64,000 nt of DNA, from the NCBI RefSeq assembly GCF_028583425.1, contig NC_072801.1, forward strand, positions 65,425,766-65,489,765. Reading direction: 5' to 3'. The position numbers and the translations under genes are program-made. Position 1 is the stretch's first letter; each line of letters begins with the position of its first letter. This document shows positions 12,653 through 23,256 of the stretch, piece after piece. Source of the stretch: Eublepharis macularius. Its lineage: Eukaryota; Chordata; Lepidosauria; Squamata; Eublepharidae. The notes under the pieces were generated by a model. The model made no database searches and was not told where the DNA came from. It saw nothing but the letters and a program-made list of their open reading frames with translations.

Positions 12653-13551
12653 GGAGGGGGCAGAGATAAAAAGGCAAGTTGCTTAGTGGGTTTGAAGGAG
12701 AGAATGACTAAGGAAAGGCTGCCAGGAGGAGGGAAGAAGGGAAGGAGGAAAAGGGATACAAGGAAAAGTGAAGTACCCCCCGCAAGTCCTTGCAGGTTCC
12801 CCATCATGCAACTGGGCCATAGGGGGAAAGAGGAAAGTTGAAGACAAGGGGGCACATAAAGGTGGGTGGGAAGGAGAGAAGGAAGCAGGGAAAAGGGGAG
12901 AGTCTATGCCAGGCAGGAAAAAGAAAGAGAACATGGTGGGGAAGGAGAAAACGAGATGCCCTCTGCAAGTCCTTGTGGGTCTTTCACTTGCCATTGCTAA
13001 CAGCCACATGTTGGTCTCTTCCTCTTTACTATTTCATCCCTGCCTAGCTCTGCAAGTCATCCACAGGCAGGCGAGAAGGTTCTCTTCTCACCATCTGTAC
13101 CCAGCTTTTCTTCCCTGCCATGAGGCCGTGGTTCTTTGTAAAATGGAGATCTCGGTGTGACACCCATTTTCATGAGCTGGTGAATTCTGCTTTGTTTTTA
13201 CAAGGGGGAAATGTAGCATCCGAGTAGAATCCAAATGTTTCTTTATCTGGGGTGCCCAGTTGTATTTCTAGAGAGAGAATTGTTGAGAGATGCTTTTGAA
13301 AGGAATTAAGCTGCCTTTGGAGAACAGTGGAGGGGACCTCCAACCTGACTCTTTCAAGCAATAAATTCTCCTTCCGGCTACAGTGCCCAGTTTTTAAAGT
13401 AAGCTTTTATTAGGTGCTTTTGAAAGATGGCTATTAGTAAACAATATAAGGCTATTGTTAATAATAAAGAAAATGCAAAACTGGTTTCATTGCAGATCAT
13501 TATTCATTAGGGCACCAATACTCAAACAAAAACATAACCAAGAAAATAACT
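12653..13551. other. Non-coding, purine-rich then ordinary sequence
   Basis: 12655-12960 is strongly G/A-rich on the plus strand and gives spurious long frames on both strands (130 aa at 12768-13160, 105 and 108 aa on minus). No family was recognised. Confidence 0.5.
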
Positions 13552-13568
13552 GACAGCACTTATTTCTT

Positions 13569-13653
13569 TTTTTTTTAATAAGAATTTTTATTGGATGGGT
13601 CATTATATCAATTCACACATACAACACATTATTTTATCTCTCCCATATAATGG
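13569..13653 (-). mobile_element. 85-bp L1-type retroinsertion with 17-bp target duplication
   Basis: The 17-bp word GACAGCACTTATTTCTT occurs at 13552-13568 and again, perfectly, at 13654-13670. The insert begins with a T run (poly-A tail on the minus strand), so it is a severely 5'-truncated LINE product made by target-primed reverse transcription. The perfect duplication says it is young. Confidence 0.88.
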
Positions 13654-13670
13654 GACAGCACTTATTTCTT

Positions 13671-14645
13671 AAATATGTAAAGTGCTTTAGTATTCAAAGT
13701 GCAGTTTCATTCATATACTGTTAGTGGTCTGAACTATAACACTGAAAAACGACAGTCCAGTAGCCAAATGTGTTAGGATTTAGTCCCTGGTTTAAACACA
13801 AAAATGTACTCTTCTGTTTTTTCTTATTTTACTTAGCAGAAATAATTATCTCAATGGGGGTGGAGGTGGTGGGGAAAATGCTTGCATGTTTCAAGAGAGA
13901 AAAAAAGAAATCAACTATGGATGGGAACGATAACTAGACCTTGTTTGAAATTGTGAAACCGGTACTTTTTTTCCTCTTTGTATATTCACACTGCTCTCAT
14001 CTGCAGCGAGAGCAAAAATAATAATACTAAATTGATATTTACTAATACTCACAGGATACAACTCTCAACACTAATTAAAATAATAATTCAGCGAGTTAGA
14101 AGTAATCAAACTCATACGTTGACTGTGTCTTTTCCTTTTCTTCTTGGGGATGGAGCTTCAATGTTGCCAACCTCACTTTTTCTGGTTTAAGATACACACT
14201 TTCTTGTCCTACTCTGGAGCTCCCTGTGTGCTATGATGCATGGAGCTCCTGCATACATGGATTTTCTCCTTCTTTTAGATGAGAATGGCCTCTCCATACT
14301 AGCATCTCATGGCAGTCAGAAAGCTAGCTGATCTTCTTTGAAGTCAATGGAGACAGCTTTGTGTTCAGGAGAGCCTCATGTGCGTAATGGAGCTTCTTTG
14401 GAGGTTGTTTGAAGGCAAACATATCTGTATATTAAGATGAGGAGAGTTGTTGAACAGGCCCTTGGTTCCCCTGATGTTTTTGGAAACACGGGATGGATTC
14501 CAGCTCTTATTGAGGAGGTAGGGTCTGGCCTCTCCATTTAGGCACTGCAATCCCAGAAATACTTATTCTCGGTCACTGTTGAGGAGTGGCAGATTTGCTC
14601 AGGAGAGGGTATGCTTACAAACAGCCATCCTTTCCCCCTTTGCTT
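13671..14645. other. Non-coding stretch, nothing recognised
   Basis: Ordinary A/T-rich sequence on both strands with no recognised exon, RNA gene or repeat. Confidence 0.5.
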
Positions 14646-15211
14646 ATGGAATCACGGAATCATAGAGTTGGAAGGGGCCAGACAGACCTTCTAGTCCAAC
14701 CCCCTGCCCAGTGCAGGATCAGCCTAAAGCATCTCTTGACAAGTATTCATCCAGCCTCTTCTTGAAGACTGCCAGTGAAGGGGAGCTCACCACCTCCCTA
14801 GGCAGCTGATTCCACCTTTGAACTACTCTGACCATGAAAAAGTTCTTCCTAATATCCAGCCGGTACCTTTGTGCATGTAATTTAAGCCCATTGCTTCGGG
14901 TCCTACCCTCTGCTGCCAACTGGAACAGCCCCTTGCCCTCCTCCAAATGACAGCCTTTCAAATATTTAAAGAGAGCGATCATGTCCCCCCCTCAACCTCC
15001 TCTTCTCCAAACTAAACATTCCCAAGGCCCTCAGCCTTTCCTCGTAGGGCTCAGTCTCCAGACCCTTGATCATTCTCGTTGCTCTCCTCTGCACCCTCTC
15101 GATTTTGTCCACATCCTTTTTGAAGTGAGGCCTCCAGAACTGCACACAATACTCCAGGTGCGGCCTGACCAAGGCAGTATAGAGAGGGGCTATGACCTCC
15201 TGCGATTTCAA
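14646..15211 (-). mobile_element. CR1 LINE, 3' part of reverse-transcriptase ORF and 3' end
   Basis: The minus-strand translation from 15211 gives [20 protein letters not shown], then [16 protein letters not shown] and [10 protein letters not shown]. After a one-base shift it continues [20 protein letters not shown] and VVQRWNQLPREVVSSPSL. This is the end of CR1 ORF2. The shift falls in a C run near 14984-14990 (seven C, one more than the frame needs). It ends in the CR1 3' tail, read here as ATCACGGAATCATAGAGTTG, near 14650. Truncated at its 5' end. Confidence 0.93.
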
Positions 15212-16394
15212 CGCTATGGCTGCTGTGCTTAATTCAGTGTAGGCAGATTCACAGGCATCTAAAAAAGCAAACAGTTTTAAGTGGTTTCAGACTCTTTGAT
15301 TGCAGGCTGCTCCACAGCCTCACTCTCTCTGTATGTGTGTAAAATCTGCCTTCTCTTCCTCTTTTCTTTCACAAAGCCGGCGGAGTTGCAGTGTCTCAGT
15401 ACCAAGCCAGGGGGTGCTGTGCCACAGACACCAAAACTCCAAGGTTCAGGGTAGCCTCTGGAATCTCTTTGCTGCCAAACGGCAGACTGGCAAACCAGCC
15501 AGCAGAGATGCCATTGTCTAAGCGGATTCCACTCTAATCGGGTAGGGTGGATAATCTCAGATCGTTAAAGGGAAATCTCGTTAGAACAATCCCATTTTGA
15601 ACGCTCAGTAATCCCGCTGTGTCAGAACAGCTGGGCAAGCCCTGCACTACGTTGGTCCTCAGCTGGTGCATGTCCATCTTATCTAGGCAATTTTTAAAAA
15701 ATCCTGCCCTCACACAAGGCCTGCTAAAGGTTCCCACCTTCCCTCAAAAAAGTCTTGTGTTTTTAACACTCACAGAGAAGCAGAAATTCGACAAGTGATT
15801 TCCCCCAGCCGCAGCATGGAGATGCAGTTGTGAAAAAGGGTTTACCTATTGAATCTCTGCCTGATATGTACCTTTCTACATAGACCTTGCTAGGGAAAAC
15901 ACAAAAGGTGGCAGCTCTCCTGTAGATGTAGCACCTAAAGCCCATCCCTGATATACAGATGTGGGCAGCCTTCCTGCTGGAGTGGGAAGCCGCAGTGGAG
16001 CAAAATGCCACCATGTGAGCCAGGGACCCCCAAAGGATTTCCTCTTGTTGTCCTGCTTTGTGGCCAATTTAATCCATCTGCAGCCTTGTTAGTATTTTCC
16101 TTTTTTCTCCATATCTGCGAGGCAACCAATAGGATGGCCAGAAAGTGGCCAACATCCTGGCCGATGGTAGAAAGGAACAATAGCTCAGCTCAAGTCCCTG
16201 AGAAGGTGCATCAGTGAGTCTCATGAACTGGAGGTCCAAAAACCACCAGACAGCGGAAGGATCCCATTTGCTGTGCTTTGCAAGAAAAGACAGGAATAGT
16301 GTCTTCCCCCCCACCCAATTTTTGAAACATAAAATGTTAACAATGGCGCTGAATTAAATCCCAATTACACAGAGATCTGTGTATATATTGGAAA
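15212..16394. other. Non-coding stretch, nothing recognised
   Basis: Several overlapping short frames occur on both strands, without motifs. No repeat could be named. Confidence 0.5.
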
Positions 16395-16678
16395 GAGCCC
16401 CGTGGCGCAGAGTGGTAAGCTGCAGTACTGCAGCCCAAGCTCTGCTCACGACCTGAGTTCAATCCCAGCCGAAGCCGGGTTCCGGTAACCAGCTCAAGGT
16501 TGGCTCAGCCTTCCATCCTTCCGAGGTCGGTAAAATGAGTACCCAGTTTCCTGGGGGTAAAGTGTAGATGACTGGAGAAGACAATGGCAAACCACCCCGT
16601 AACTAAAAATCTGCTAAGAAAACGTCATGATGCGACGTCCCCTCATGGGTAAGTAATGACTCGGTGCTTGCCTTTACC
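16395..16678 (+). mobile_element. tRNA-derived SINE of a second family
   Basis: The head GAGCCCCGTGGCGCAGAGTG with GTAAGCTGCAG is tRNA-like, and the B box reads GAGTTCAATCCC. The body CTTCCGAGGTCGGTAAAATG and AAACCACCCCGTAAC is typical of a SINE common in lizards and distinct from the Sauria family. The end TAATGACTCGGTGCTTGC is the usual 3' end. Confidence 0.85.
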
Positions 16679-16839
16679 TCTTTTACCTGTGTATATATCA
16701 TCTTGCTATATACCTGGTCTCTCTCTCTCTGAGTCTAGGAACTGACTGTGTAGCCAAAGCCTCAGCATTTCCCTGCAATAGGTTGCCAACTTTAAAACAG
16801 CCACTGCTCCACTGCCTTTAATAGGTGCATGATGTATAA

Positions 16840-17026
16840 CAGGGGTCGCCAATCTTTTTTTAAATGAATAATGAAAGATTTTCCTCCCTTTCCAACAGTT
16901 TTTCTGAAACAAATAAAGCTTAGCGCAGGTCTTTTTGCAATCTCTTATTTTTAGGGGAGGCAAGAGCTATTCTGCAGTAGCCGGTGCACTCCCAATAGCT
17001 TATGAGCGACCTGTTGGAGACTCCTG
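16840..17026. mobile_element. hAT-like MITE, CAGGGGTCGCCAA ends
   Basis: The left end is CAGGGGTCGCCAATC and the right end reverse complement is CAGGAGTCTCCAAC, both hAT-type termini. The flanking 8-mers ATGTATAA and ATCTACAG agree at five of eight positions, compatible with an old target duplication. Confidence 0.5.
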
Positions 17027-17745
17027 ATCTACAGACTTTGTAACATTTGTCCCCATGAAATTGCCTGTTTATTTCTTCAGTGCAAGATGCCATCCAAAGG
17101 CCCAAGAGAAGAACAAGACATTTCCATTCTCCAACCTGTGGGGACTTAGCAAACCTGCTTCCCTAAAGCAATGTAATCACCTTTTGAAAAAGGCAAGCAT
17201 TTTGTAAACGAGAGGCAGCAAAACAGTCCTTTAATAATTGCTCCCTTTCACAATGTAAAGTTCCTTCCTGACTCTTTCTAAAGCCGATGAATACACACAC
17301 ACACACACAAGCGGGGAGAACCTGTCTTTAAGATGCGCTGCTTTCCGCTCCAAATGAGCCAGACGTTTTCGGCTGTGGGGCCAGCCTCGGACATTCTGCT
17401 CCGCCGCACTCCTTGCAACCTGCCTCTGGCCCAGACGATCACATGTAGGCGGCGCTCTGCACACGCCGATCTATCCTGACCTAATACCCTCCGGCTTTAA
17501 TAAACGTGGTTTAAAAATACTCCTTTTTTTTTTACTCCTTGCAGACTTCGTTTTATTTTTAGGTTTCCAAGGCCTGGAAGCTTAGCCGCTTAATGCAGTG
17601 GTTGGCTGAAAATGGTGTCCTGCTGTCCTCTGGTGGTCATTGGTGGTTAATTAAATCTGCCTGTGGCTAGATCTGAAGGTCTGCTAGGCCCTCCCAGGGA
17701 TGCTGTGAGTTGTCTTGGCTGTCTTTGCGAATAAGGATTTGAAGT

Positions 17746-17785
<40 letters not shown>

Positions 17786-17981
17786 CGCTCTCCACTTTAT
17801 CTGCAAATGCTAGACTTTTAAAATGCGGTTGAAAAGACAGTAAAATTCCAAGAAAAAAGTTGCAGAACTGTTGGTGGGCTCTCCTCCTTTGGAGGTTTGA
17901 AAGCAGAGGCTAGATGGCCACCTGACAGCAGTGCTGGTTCTGTGAACCCAGGCAAGTCATGAGAGAGAGGGCAGAAGGGTT
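17027..17981. other. Non-coding stretch with a CT tract
   Basis: Nothing coding was recognised. A CT microsatellite lies at 17748-17781 and a short CA tract near 17294. Confidence 0.5.
17748..17781. repeat. CT microsatellite
   Basis: About 17 CT units without interruption. Confidence 0.95.
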
Positions 17982-18205
17982 ATATCAGCACAGTGGTTAA
18001 GTTGTCTGGCTGTGAACCAGCACTCTACTGGTTTGAATCCCTCTACTGCCATGAGCTCAGTAGGTGGCCTTGGGTAGGCCACTCCTCTCAGCCTCTGTTT
18101 CCCAGCTATATTGTGGGGATAATAATAACACTGCTCTGGATGGGGCACTAATCTGTCTAGAAGAGCAGTATATAAGCGCAGTTGTTGTCGCTGTTGTTGC
18201 TAGTT
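17982..18205 (+). mobile_element. tRNA-derived SINE (Sauria-related subfamily)
   Basis: Box A region AGCACAGTGGTTAAGTTGTC, B box TGGTTTGAATCCC, then GGTGGCCTTGGGTAGGCCAC and the tail AGAGCAGTATATAAGCGCAG. The same subfamily occurs at 41771-42016 (plus) and 20475-20650 (minus). Confidence 0.8.
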
Positions 18206-18569
18206 CTCATGGCCGCTTCTTCTATACCCAGGGTAATGCTGACCGCCACTTCTGGATCAGGAAGCAACTTTCCCCAGGCCAGTTTGGCTATGGATCCTGA
18301 CATTGTTTTGCCATCTTCTGGGCATGGCCCAAACCAACAAGAGGCGCCCTCAGATAAGCTGCAAGCAACAAAAAGCAGAACACCATTAGGGTCATCAACA
18401 CTGAGAATCCTTAAAGAGAAGCTGCAGCACAATAGGATAGTTGCAGTTTCTCTTTAAGGATCCCGTGCGTTGGTGCCCTTAGCAGTGTTCTGCTTTTTGT
18501 TGCTTGCATCTTCTGGGCATGGAGCAGGGGTCACTGGGGTGTGTGTGTGTGTGGGGGGGAAGGTGGTTG

Positions 18570-18645
18570 CGAATGTCTTGCATTGTGCAGGGAGTTGGAC
18601 TAGATGATCCTGGAGGTCCCTTCCAACCCTGTGATTCTATGAGCC
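18570..18645 (+). mobile_element. CR1 LINE 3' end fragment
   Basis: The sequence GGAGTTGGACTAGATGATCC followed by CCCTTCCAACCCTGTGATTC and TATGA is the conserved CR1 3' end. Only about 75 bp remain. Confidence 0.8.
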
Positions 18646-19424
18646 TATGGACAGGGTTGCCGTCTTCAGAACGGGTCTCCCCCATAGCTGTACTTTTAAT
18701 GCTGCTGCGGACATTGGCGTGGACGTTGCTGCCACAGGATGAGGGGGTGGCTTAAAAAGGGGGATCGAGAAAATTCAGAAGGGAAACCATTGATCCGTTG
18801 AACCTGCATATTCACAGGCAGTATACCTCTGAATGCCGGCTGCTGGGAGAGAGGCAGCTGCCGGGGGGGAGGCTTGGGCTTCGGTGCCCCTGCTGGGAGG
18901 CGTTCAGGGCATCTGGCCATCCTCTGTGGGAAGCTGGCCCGATGCCTGGACCAGGGGCCTGACTCAGCAGAGCTTGTCTCATGATCTTGAAGCGGGGCAT
19001 GAAAAGCTTCCCGCGGACCGAATTGCTCTGGAAGGCACAGGGAACCGGCCCCCGCCCCCGCCCCCGCCTGTGTGTCCTGCTGAGCTGCAGCAACGTACAG
19101 CTGAAAGATGCTCAGACACGGGGCGAACGTGGACATAGAAGGATCGCCCAGGATCACCCCCTTGCTTAGGAGATTGGAACAACTCCTTACACCCAAGTAG
19201 GTCATCCCGGTGAGATGCAGCTGCCGCTGCTGTTAATTTATACATTTAGTCAAGGGTTGGTCACCTGCTTTTTAACAAAGCAAGGCACAAAGGTAAACAA
19301 AAATATTAGAATAATCTAATCTATGATAAAAATGATCAACCGATAAACCAAATAGCCAAATATAAAGTAACTAGCAACGAAGCCCGTTGTGGGGGGGAAA
19401 TACAACGGGGTCTAGAAAGGGGAG
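18646..19424. other. Non-coding stretch before the minisatellite
   Basis: The 169-residue minus frame at 18696-19205 has a Gly-Ala run from a GC-rich repeat (CCCCCGCCCCCGCC) and no domain, so it is not called. 19366-19415 contains a short hairpin (GCCCGTTGTG ... TACAACGGGG) that recurs near 62284-62326. Confidence 0.5.
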
Positions 19425-20215
19425 GGGGCAGGCAGGCATTCGCTCCTCCTCCGTCGCTGATTCCAGCTGGTGAAGGAGGGGTGGGCGGCGTTGTCATCTG
19501 CTCCACGCCTGATCTGCCTGATCTTGGCCATGTGAAGGGGTGGTGGGCTTTGCTACCTGCTCCATGCCTGATACATGTCAGGTAAAAGGGGGGCATTGCT
19601 TCCTGTTCTGTGCCTGACTATAGCTGGGTGAAGGGGGGCAGGCATTGCCACCTGCTCTAAGCCTGATCCAAACTGGGAGAAGGGGGGGTGGGCATTGCCA
19701 CCTGCTCCCTGCTGGATGAAGGGAGAAACAGGCATTGCCTCTTGCTCTGTGCCTGATCCTGACAGGTGAAAGTGGACGACAAGCTTTACTACCTGCTCTG
19801 CTCCTGATCCCAGCTGGGTGACGGGGGTGCGGGCACTGCCACCTGCTCTCCTCCTGATTCTGGCAGGTTGAAGGGACGGGGAAGGCATTACTGCATGCTT
19901 GGCTCCTGACCCTGGCAGGGTGAAGACAGGGTGGGCATTGCCACCTGCTCTGCTCCTTATCCAGGCTGGGTGAAGGGAAGAAGGGCATTGCCTCCCGGAT
20001 TCCAGCCAGGTTAAGACGCGAGGTGGGCATTGTCACCTGCTCCACTCCTAATCCCAGTCAGGTGAAGGAGGGTGGGCATTGCCACCTGCTCCACTCCTAA
20101 TATCAGCTGGGTTAAGTTGGGTGGTGGGCATTGCCACCTGCCTCACTCCTAATACCAGCTGGGTGAAGGTGGGAGGCAGACATTGCCACCTGCTCCCATC
20201 CTGCTCCCAGCCTGG
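19425..20215. repeat. Minisatellite, about 16 diverged units of ~50 bp
   Basis: The core GGCATTGCCACCTGCTC followed by CTGATCC..GCTGGGTGAAGG recurs with spacing near 50 bp. For example, cores start at about 19641, 19691, 19731, 19781, 19832, 19884, 19934, 19984, 20026, 20075 and 20127. Unit lengths vary from about 40 to 53 bp, so the long minus-strand frames (111 and 155 aa) run through in shifting phase and are not genes. Confidence 0.9.
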
Positions 20216-20474
20216 GCTTCCCACCATGGCACGTTTTCTGGAGGGACAGGGTGCCTTGCCTAGGCTTCCCTCCATGGCAGTGCCCTTTGGTGGTGCACCA
20301 GGGTATAAAGTGAGTTGTCTGAAATATGCTTACTCAATTATATAGTAAGATAATCAACTTCAAGTTTATAATCCAAATCCTTCCTTTTATTTACTAATGG
20401 CCTATGGAAACAGGTGATTCTTCCAGGCCTCTTTAAAGCTACCCAACCTCTTGGATCTCACAGATCAAAGAACA

Positions 20475-20650
20475 ACAACTGAACATATACTGCTCTTCTA
20501 GACAGATTAGTGCCCCACTCAAAGAGGTAAACAAAGGTAGTGTTATTATTATCCCCACAATACAGCTGTGGAGCTGGGGCTGAGAGGAGTGGCTTACCCA
20601 AGGACACCTGTAGAATTTGCACGAGCAGCCATAGGACACCAATCCACACC
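20475..20650 (-). mobile_element. tRNA-derived SINE (same subfamily as 17982)
   Basis: Reversed tail ATATACTGCTCTTCTAGACAG, then ATTATCCCCACAATACAGCTG. The tRNA head is degraded near 20625-20650. Confidence 0.7.
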
Positions 20651-20724
20651 TCCACCCTCCTCTATCTATGGTGAGCAGGTGAATTGCTGATATATTGTGT
20701 TCTGAGATTTGTGATTTTATCGTT

Positions 20725-20791
20725 CACTCCTGTATATTTGTTGTAAGCTGCCCTGAGCCCGCTTGTGGGGAGGGTGGGGTATAAATTAAAT

Positions 20792-20824
<33 letters not shown>

Positions 20825-20890
20825 TCATGGCAGTAGTGGGAGTCAAACTAGCAGAGTGCTGCATCACAACCCAACCACTCTTGAGGAGAC
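20725..20890. mobile_element. SINE tail with AAC repeat and a reversed SINE head
   Basis: TTGTAAGCTGCCCTGAGCCCG to GGGTATAAATTAAATAACAAC is a SINE 3' end (plus), followed by an AAC tract (20791-20823). GGCAGTAGTGGGAGTCAAAC to CCAACCACTC looks like a worn SINE head on the minus strand. Confidence 0.55.
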
Positions 20891-22143
20891 AATGGCGAAC
20901 GCTCATTCAGCTACAGGTACAAATTTAATACGAGCAGCTGATTCTATGATGGAGATCTCAGTGAGTGAAGAAGAGGAACAGACTACAGAAGATGCTCCTA
21001 TGGGAAACCCAGGCCAAGACCACAAAGGGCGTTAAAGCTAAGAACCAAAGCCTTAATTTGGACTGGAAGCAAACTGGGAGCCAGCAAAATTGATACGTCA
21101 CTGGTGTTACGTGTTCTCTGTCATAATCACCAGCAGCTGCATTCTGGAGTCTGTCTGCAGTCCAAAGCCACCTCCTAGGGCACTCCCTTGAGAGTGTGTG
21201 GCAGTTCTCGCAAGGAGGATGCACAGGGCACCTGCCAGTTCATAACCAAGCAGGAGCCAAGCTGAAAGGGGTCAGGCAAAGAGCTGGGATTCGGACGTGC
21301 CAGTCAGAATGGAAGGATGAAAGAGATGGAAATTGAGCCCAGTTCTCCTTGAATTTGGCCATCGTGACTTTGAGGGCGAGGGAAAACATGTTGTGCAGAG
21401 CCATTCTCATCTTGTTTATTTCTCTGTACATTCCAGGACCTCAGCCACGGAAAGTGGTTCCAGACCTAAGCCCTGTCCTGTTGTCAAATGACTTTTTCGC
21501 TCCAGAACCCGGCCTGGAAGTCTATAATTGGCTCTGGATTGGCAAGATACTTGTCTCCAGTATGTGAGTTCTGCTTTTTGATCACTATGAACTCATAAAA
21601 TGGTTCACAAGAAGAAAATAACCCATGTAAAAATGGAACAGATTTTTTAAAACACGTATCACATCATAACCACCAGGCAAAAAAATATAAAATTGACATC
21701 TTTGCATAAAAATAGAGCTCTGCTGCCAACAGTCTGATGGCTAGAACAGCATTAATTTAAGGACACGTGTGCACCTCCCTGTGCTCGTTACAGGAGAAAG
21801 AGCAGCAGTTTGCCCTAGCTAACATCCCCAGCACACATGGCACTATAGAACTTCCATGACCAGGTGTTGGTGGCACAACATGTGCGCATTCCAGAGACAT
21901 TTGATTGGCCGTTGTTGGGCTAGACCTCCTTTGCCTGTCCTTTGCCTGTTCTTAGAGTTGGAAAGTGCTTTATGAGCTACCAGCACCTTGCTCAATGCAG
22001 GAAATCCAAAGTGAAAGCGTTCCCAATAGATGGCTTGAACATCTCCGGTGAAGGCGGACGCCCCTCCCTCCCCCATAAGTAATTCCATTGTTTTAAGTAG
22101 GTAGCCATTTTGGTCTGTGGTAGAACAGCATGATTTGAGTCCA
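20891..22143. other. Non-coding stretch with an old repeat block
   Basis: 20985-21180 (AAGGGCGTTAAAGCTAAGAACC ... CTGGGAGCCAGCAAAATTG ... CAGCTGCATTCTGGAGTC) resembles a widespread amniote repeat that I cannot name. No gene was recognised. Confidence 0.45.
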
Positions 22144-22555
22144 GTGATGCCTTAGAGACCAGCAAGATTTTCAGAGTATAAGCTCTCGAGAGTCAGAGCT
22201 CCCCTTGAAGAAGGGAGAAATATCAGAGCAATGAACAACAAACGACCACACAGCCTTCCAATCAAGCTTCTTGGAAAAGTGGTTCCCATATTATGACTAC
22301 ATTTCAAGCTATGCAACTACAGAGACTGCTTTGCTGAAAAAATACTTAGGTTTTGTAATCTTTGTAAAGCATACGCCCTCCTTCATAAGATTGTTATTGT
22401 TCCGTTGTTAGTATTCTCTTCTAATTGTTGAATGTTGGAATTCTTTTCTATGTTCAATGTTAAAGTTAAAATAAAAAGTTAATTTTTTAAAAAGCTTCTA
22501 CCCTGAAAAGCTTGTTGGACTCTAAGGTGCCACTGGACTCAAATCCTACTAATTC
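22110..22555. mobile_element. Hammerhead-type repeat (family 2), inverted dimer split by an L1 3' end
   Basis: The left arm (to about 22220) is antisense: GAGTCCAGTGATGCCTTAGAG, then CAGAGTATAAGCTCTCGAGAG and ...CTTGAAGAAGGGAG. The right arm from about 22497 is sense: ACCCTGAAAAGCTTGTTGG, then CTCTAAGGTGCCACTGGACT. Between them, roughly 22221-22496, is a LINE-like 3' end finishing AATAAAAAGTTAATTTTTTAAAAA. The repeat family is also present at 47838, 51106, 54672, 58763 and 59747. Confidence 0.65.
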
Positions 22556-22675
22556 CCTTGTGACGCTGCTCTTATTGTTAGAAAGTTTCTCTTGATGTTC
22601 TTGATCTTCTCCTTACTCCAAAGCAACACCCCTTCTAGTATCTGAAAACGGGAGTCATCTCTCTCTTCGGACCTG

Positions 22676-23068
22676 GTGGTGGTGGTGGAGAGTGCTGTCA
22701 TGACAAGAAACTACCAGAGGTAGTTGTCATTGCCTGCCTCTACAATCCTGGGCCATTTTCACACGCGCCCTGGGAGATCGTGCAAACTCACAGCATGAAG
22801 CGTCTTCCTAGCATGATCTCCTGGCATGATCCTCTTTAATGAAACCGATGACATCAGAAAAAGCACCATTAAACGGGATCATGCCGGGAAATTGCGCTAG
22901 GAAGATGCTTTTATGCCGTGAGTTTTGCACGATCTTCCAGGCACATGGCCGTGTGAAAATGGCCCTGGTCTTCTTTGGAGGCCTTATATCCAATTGCTAA
23001 GCAAGGCTGACCCTGCTTAGCTTCTGAAATTTGACAAAATTGAGCTTGCCTGGGCTATCTAGATTAGG
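22676..23068 (-). mobile_element. 5S rRNA-derived SINE interrupted by foldback copy B
   Basis: The two halves, 22676-22750 and 22965-23068, together make a minus-strand 5S SINE: GTCATTGCCTGCCTCTACAATCCTG before the insert, and GGTCTTCTTTGGAGGCC, then GACCCTGCTTAGCTTCTGAA, after it. Intact copies at 38062 and 42824 read CAACC(C/T)GGTCTT across the same point, so the insertion is clean. Part of the SINE body near 22701 is also deleted. Confidence 0.85.
22751..22964. mobile_element. GGCC foldback transposon, copy B
   Basis: A 214-bp foldback. Ends are GGCCATTTTCACACG on both strands. The arms carry GATCGTGCAAA, CTCAC(A/G)GCAT and GGCATGATCC, with the centre near 22855. The flanking CTG at 22748-22750 is repeated at 22965-22967. 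It sits inside a 5S SINE, which provides an empty-site comparison and confirms both boundaries and the 3-bp duplication. Confidence 0.85.
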
Positions 23069-23256
23069 AAATCCCACTTCAAATTTACCAGACTAAATAC
23101 TCTTTAACTTCCACCCATGAGGCTAATTTTCCAGACTCACAGCCATCTTTCTTGCCTTCCTCTGAACCCATTCCAGTTTGTCTCAACCTTTCTTACATTC
23201 TCAGCTACAATTCCTGAGGTTCTAGGAGTGGAGGAAGAAGCATTAAACCCATTCAA

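Noticed and set aside
12768..13160. 130-residue plus-strand frame rich in Lys, Glu, Gly
   Set aside because: Derived from a purine-rich tract. Frames are also open on the opposite strand, as expected from low-complexity DNA.
18696..19205. 169-residue minus-strand frame, the longest in the window
   Set aside because: Contains a simple Gly-Ala run from a CCCCCG repeat, has no family resemblance, and overlaps other frames on both strands.
19553..20045. Long minus-strand frames (111 and 155 aa) with repeated AGGNA-like words
   Set aside because: They run through the ~50-bp minisatellite in two different phases. Unit lengths are not multiples of three, and no domain is seen.
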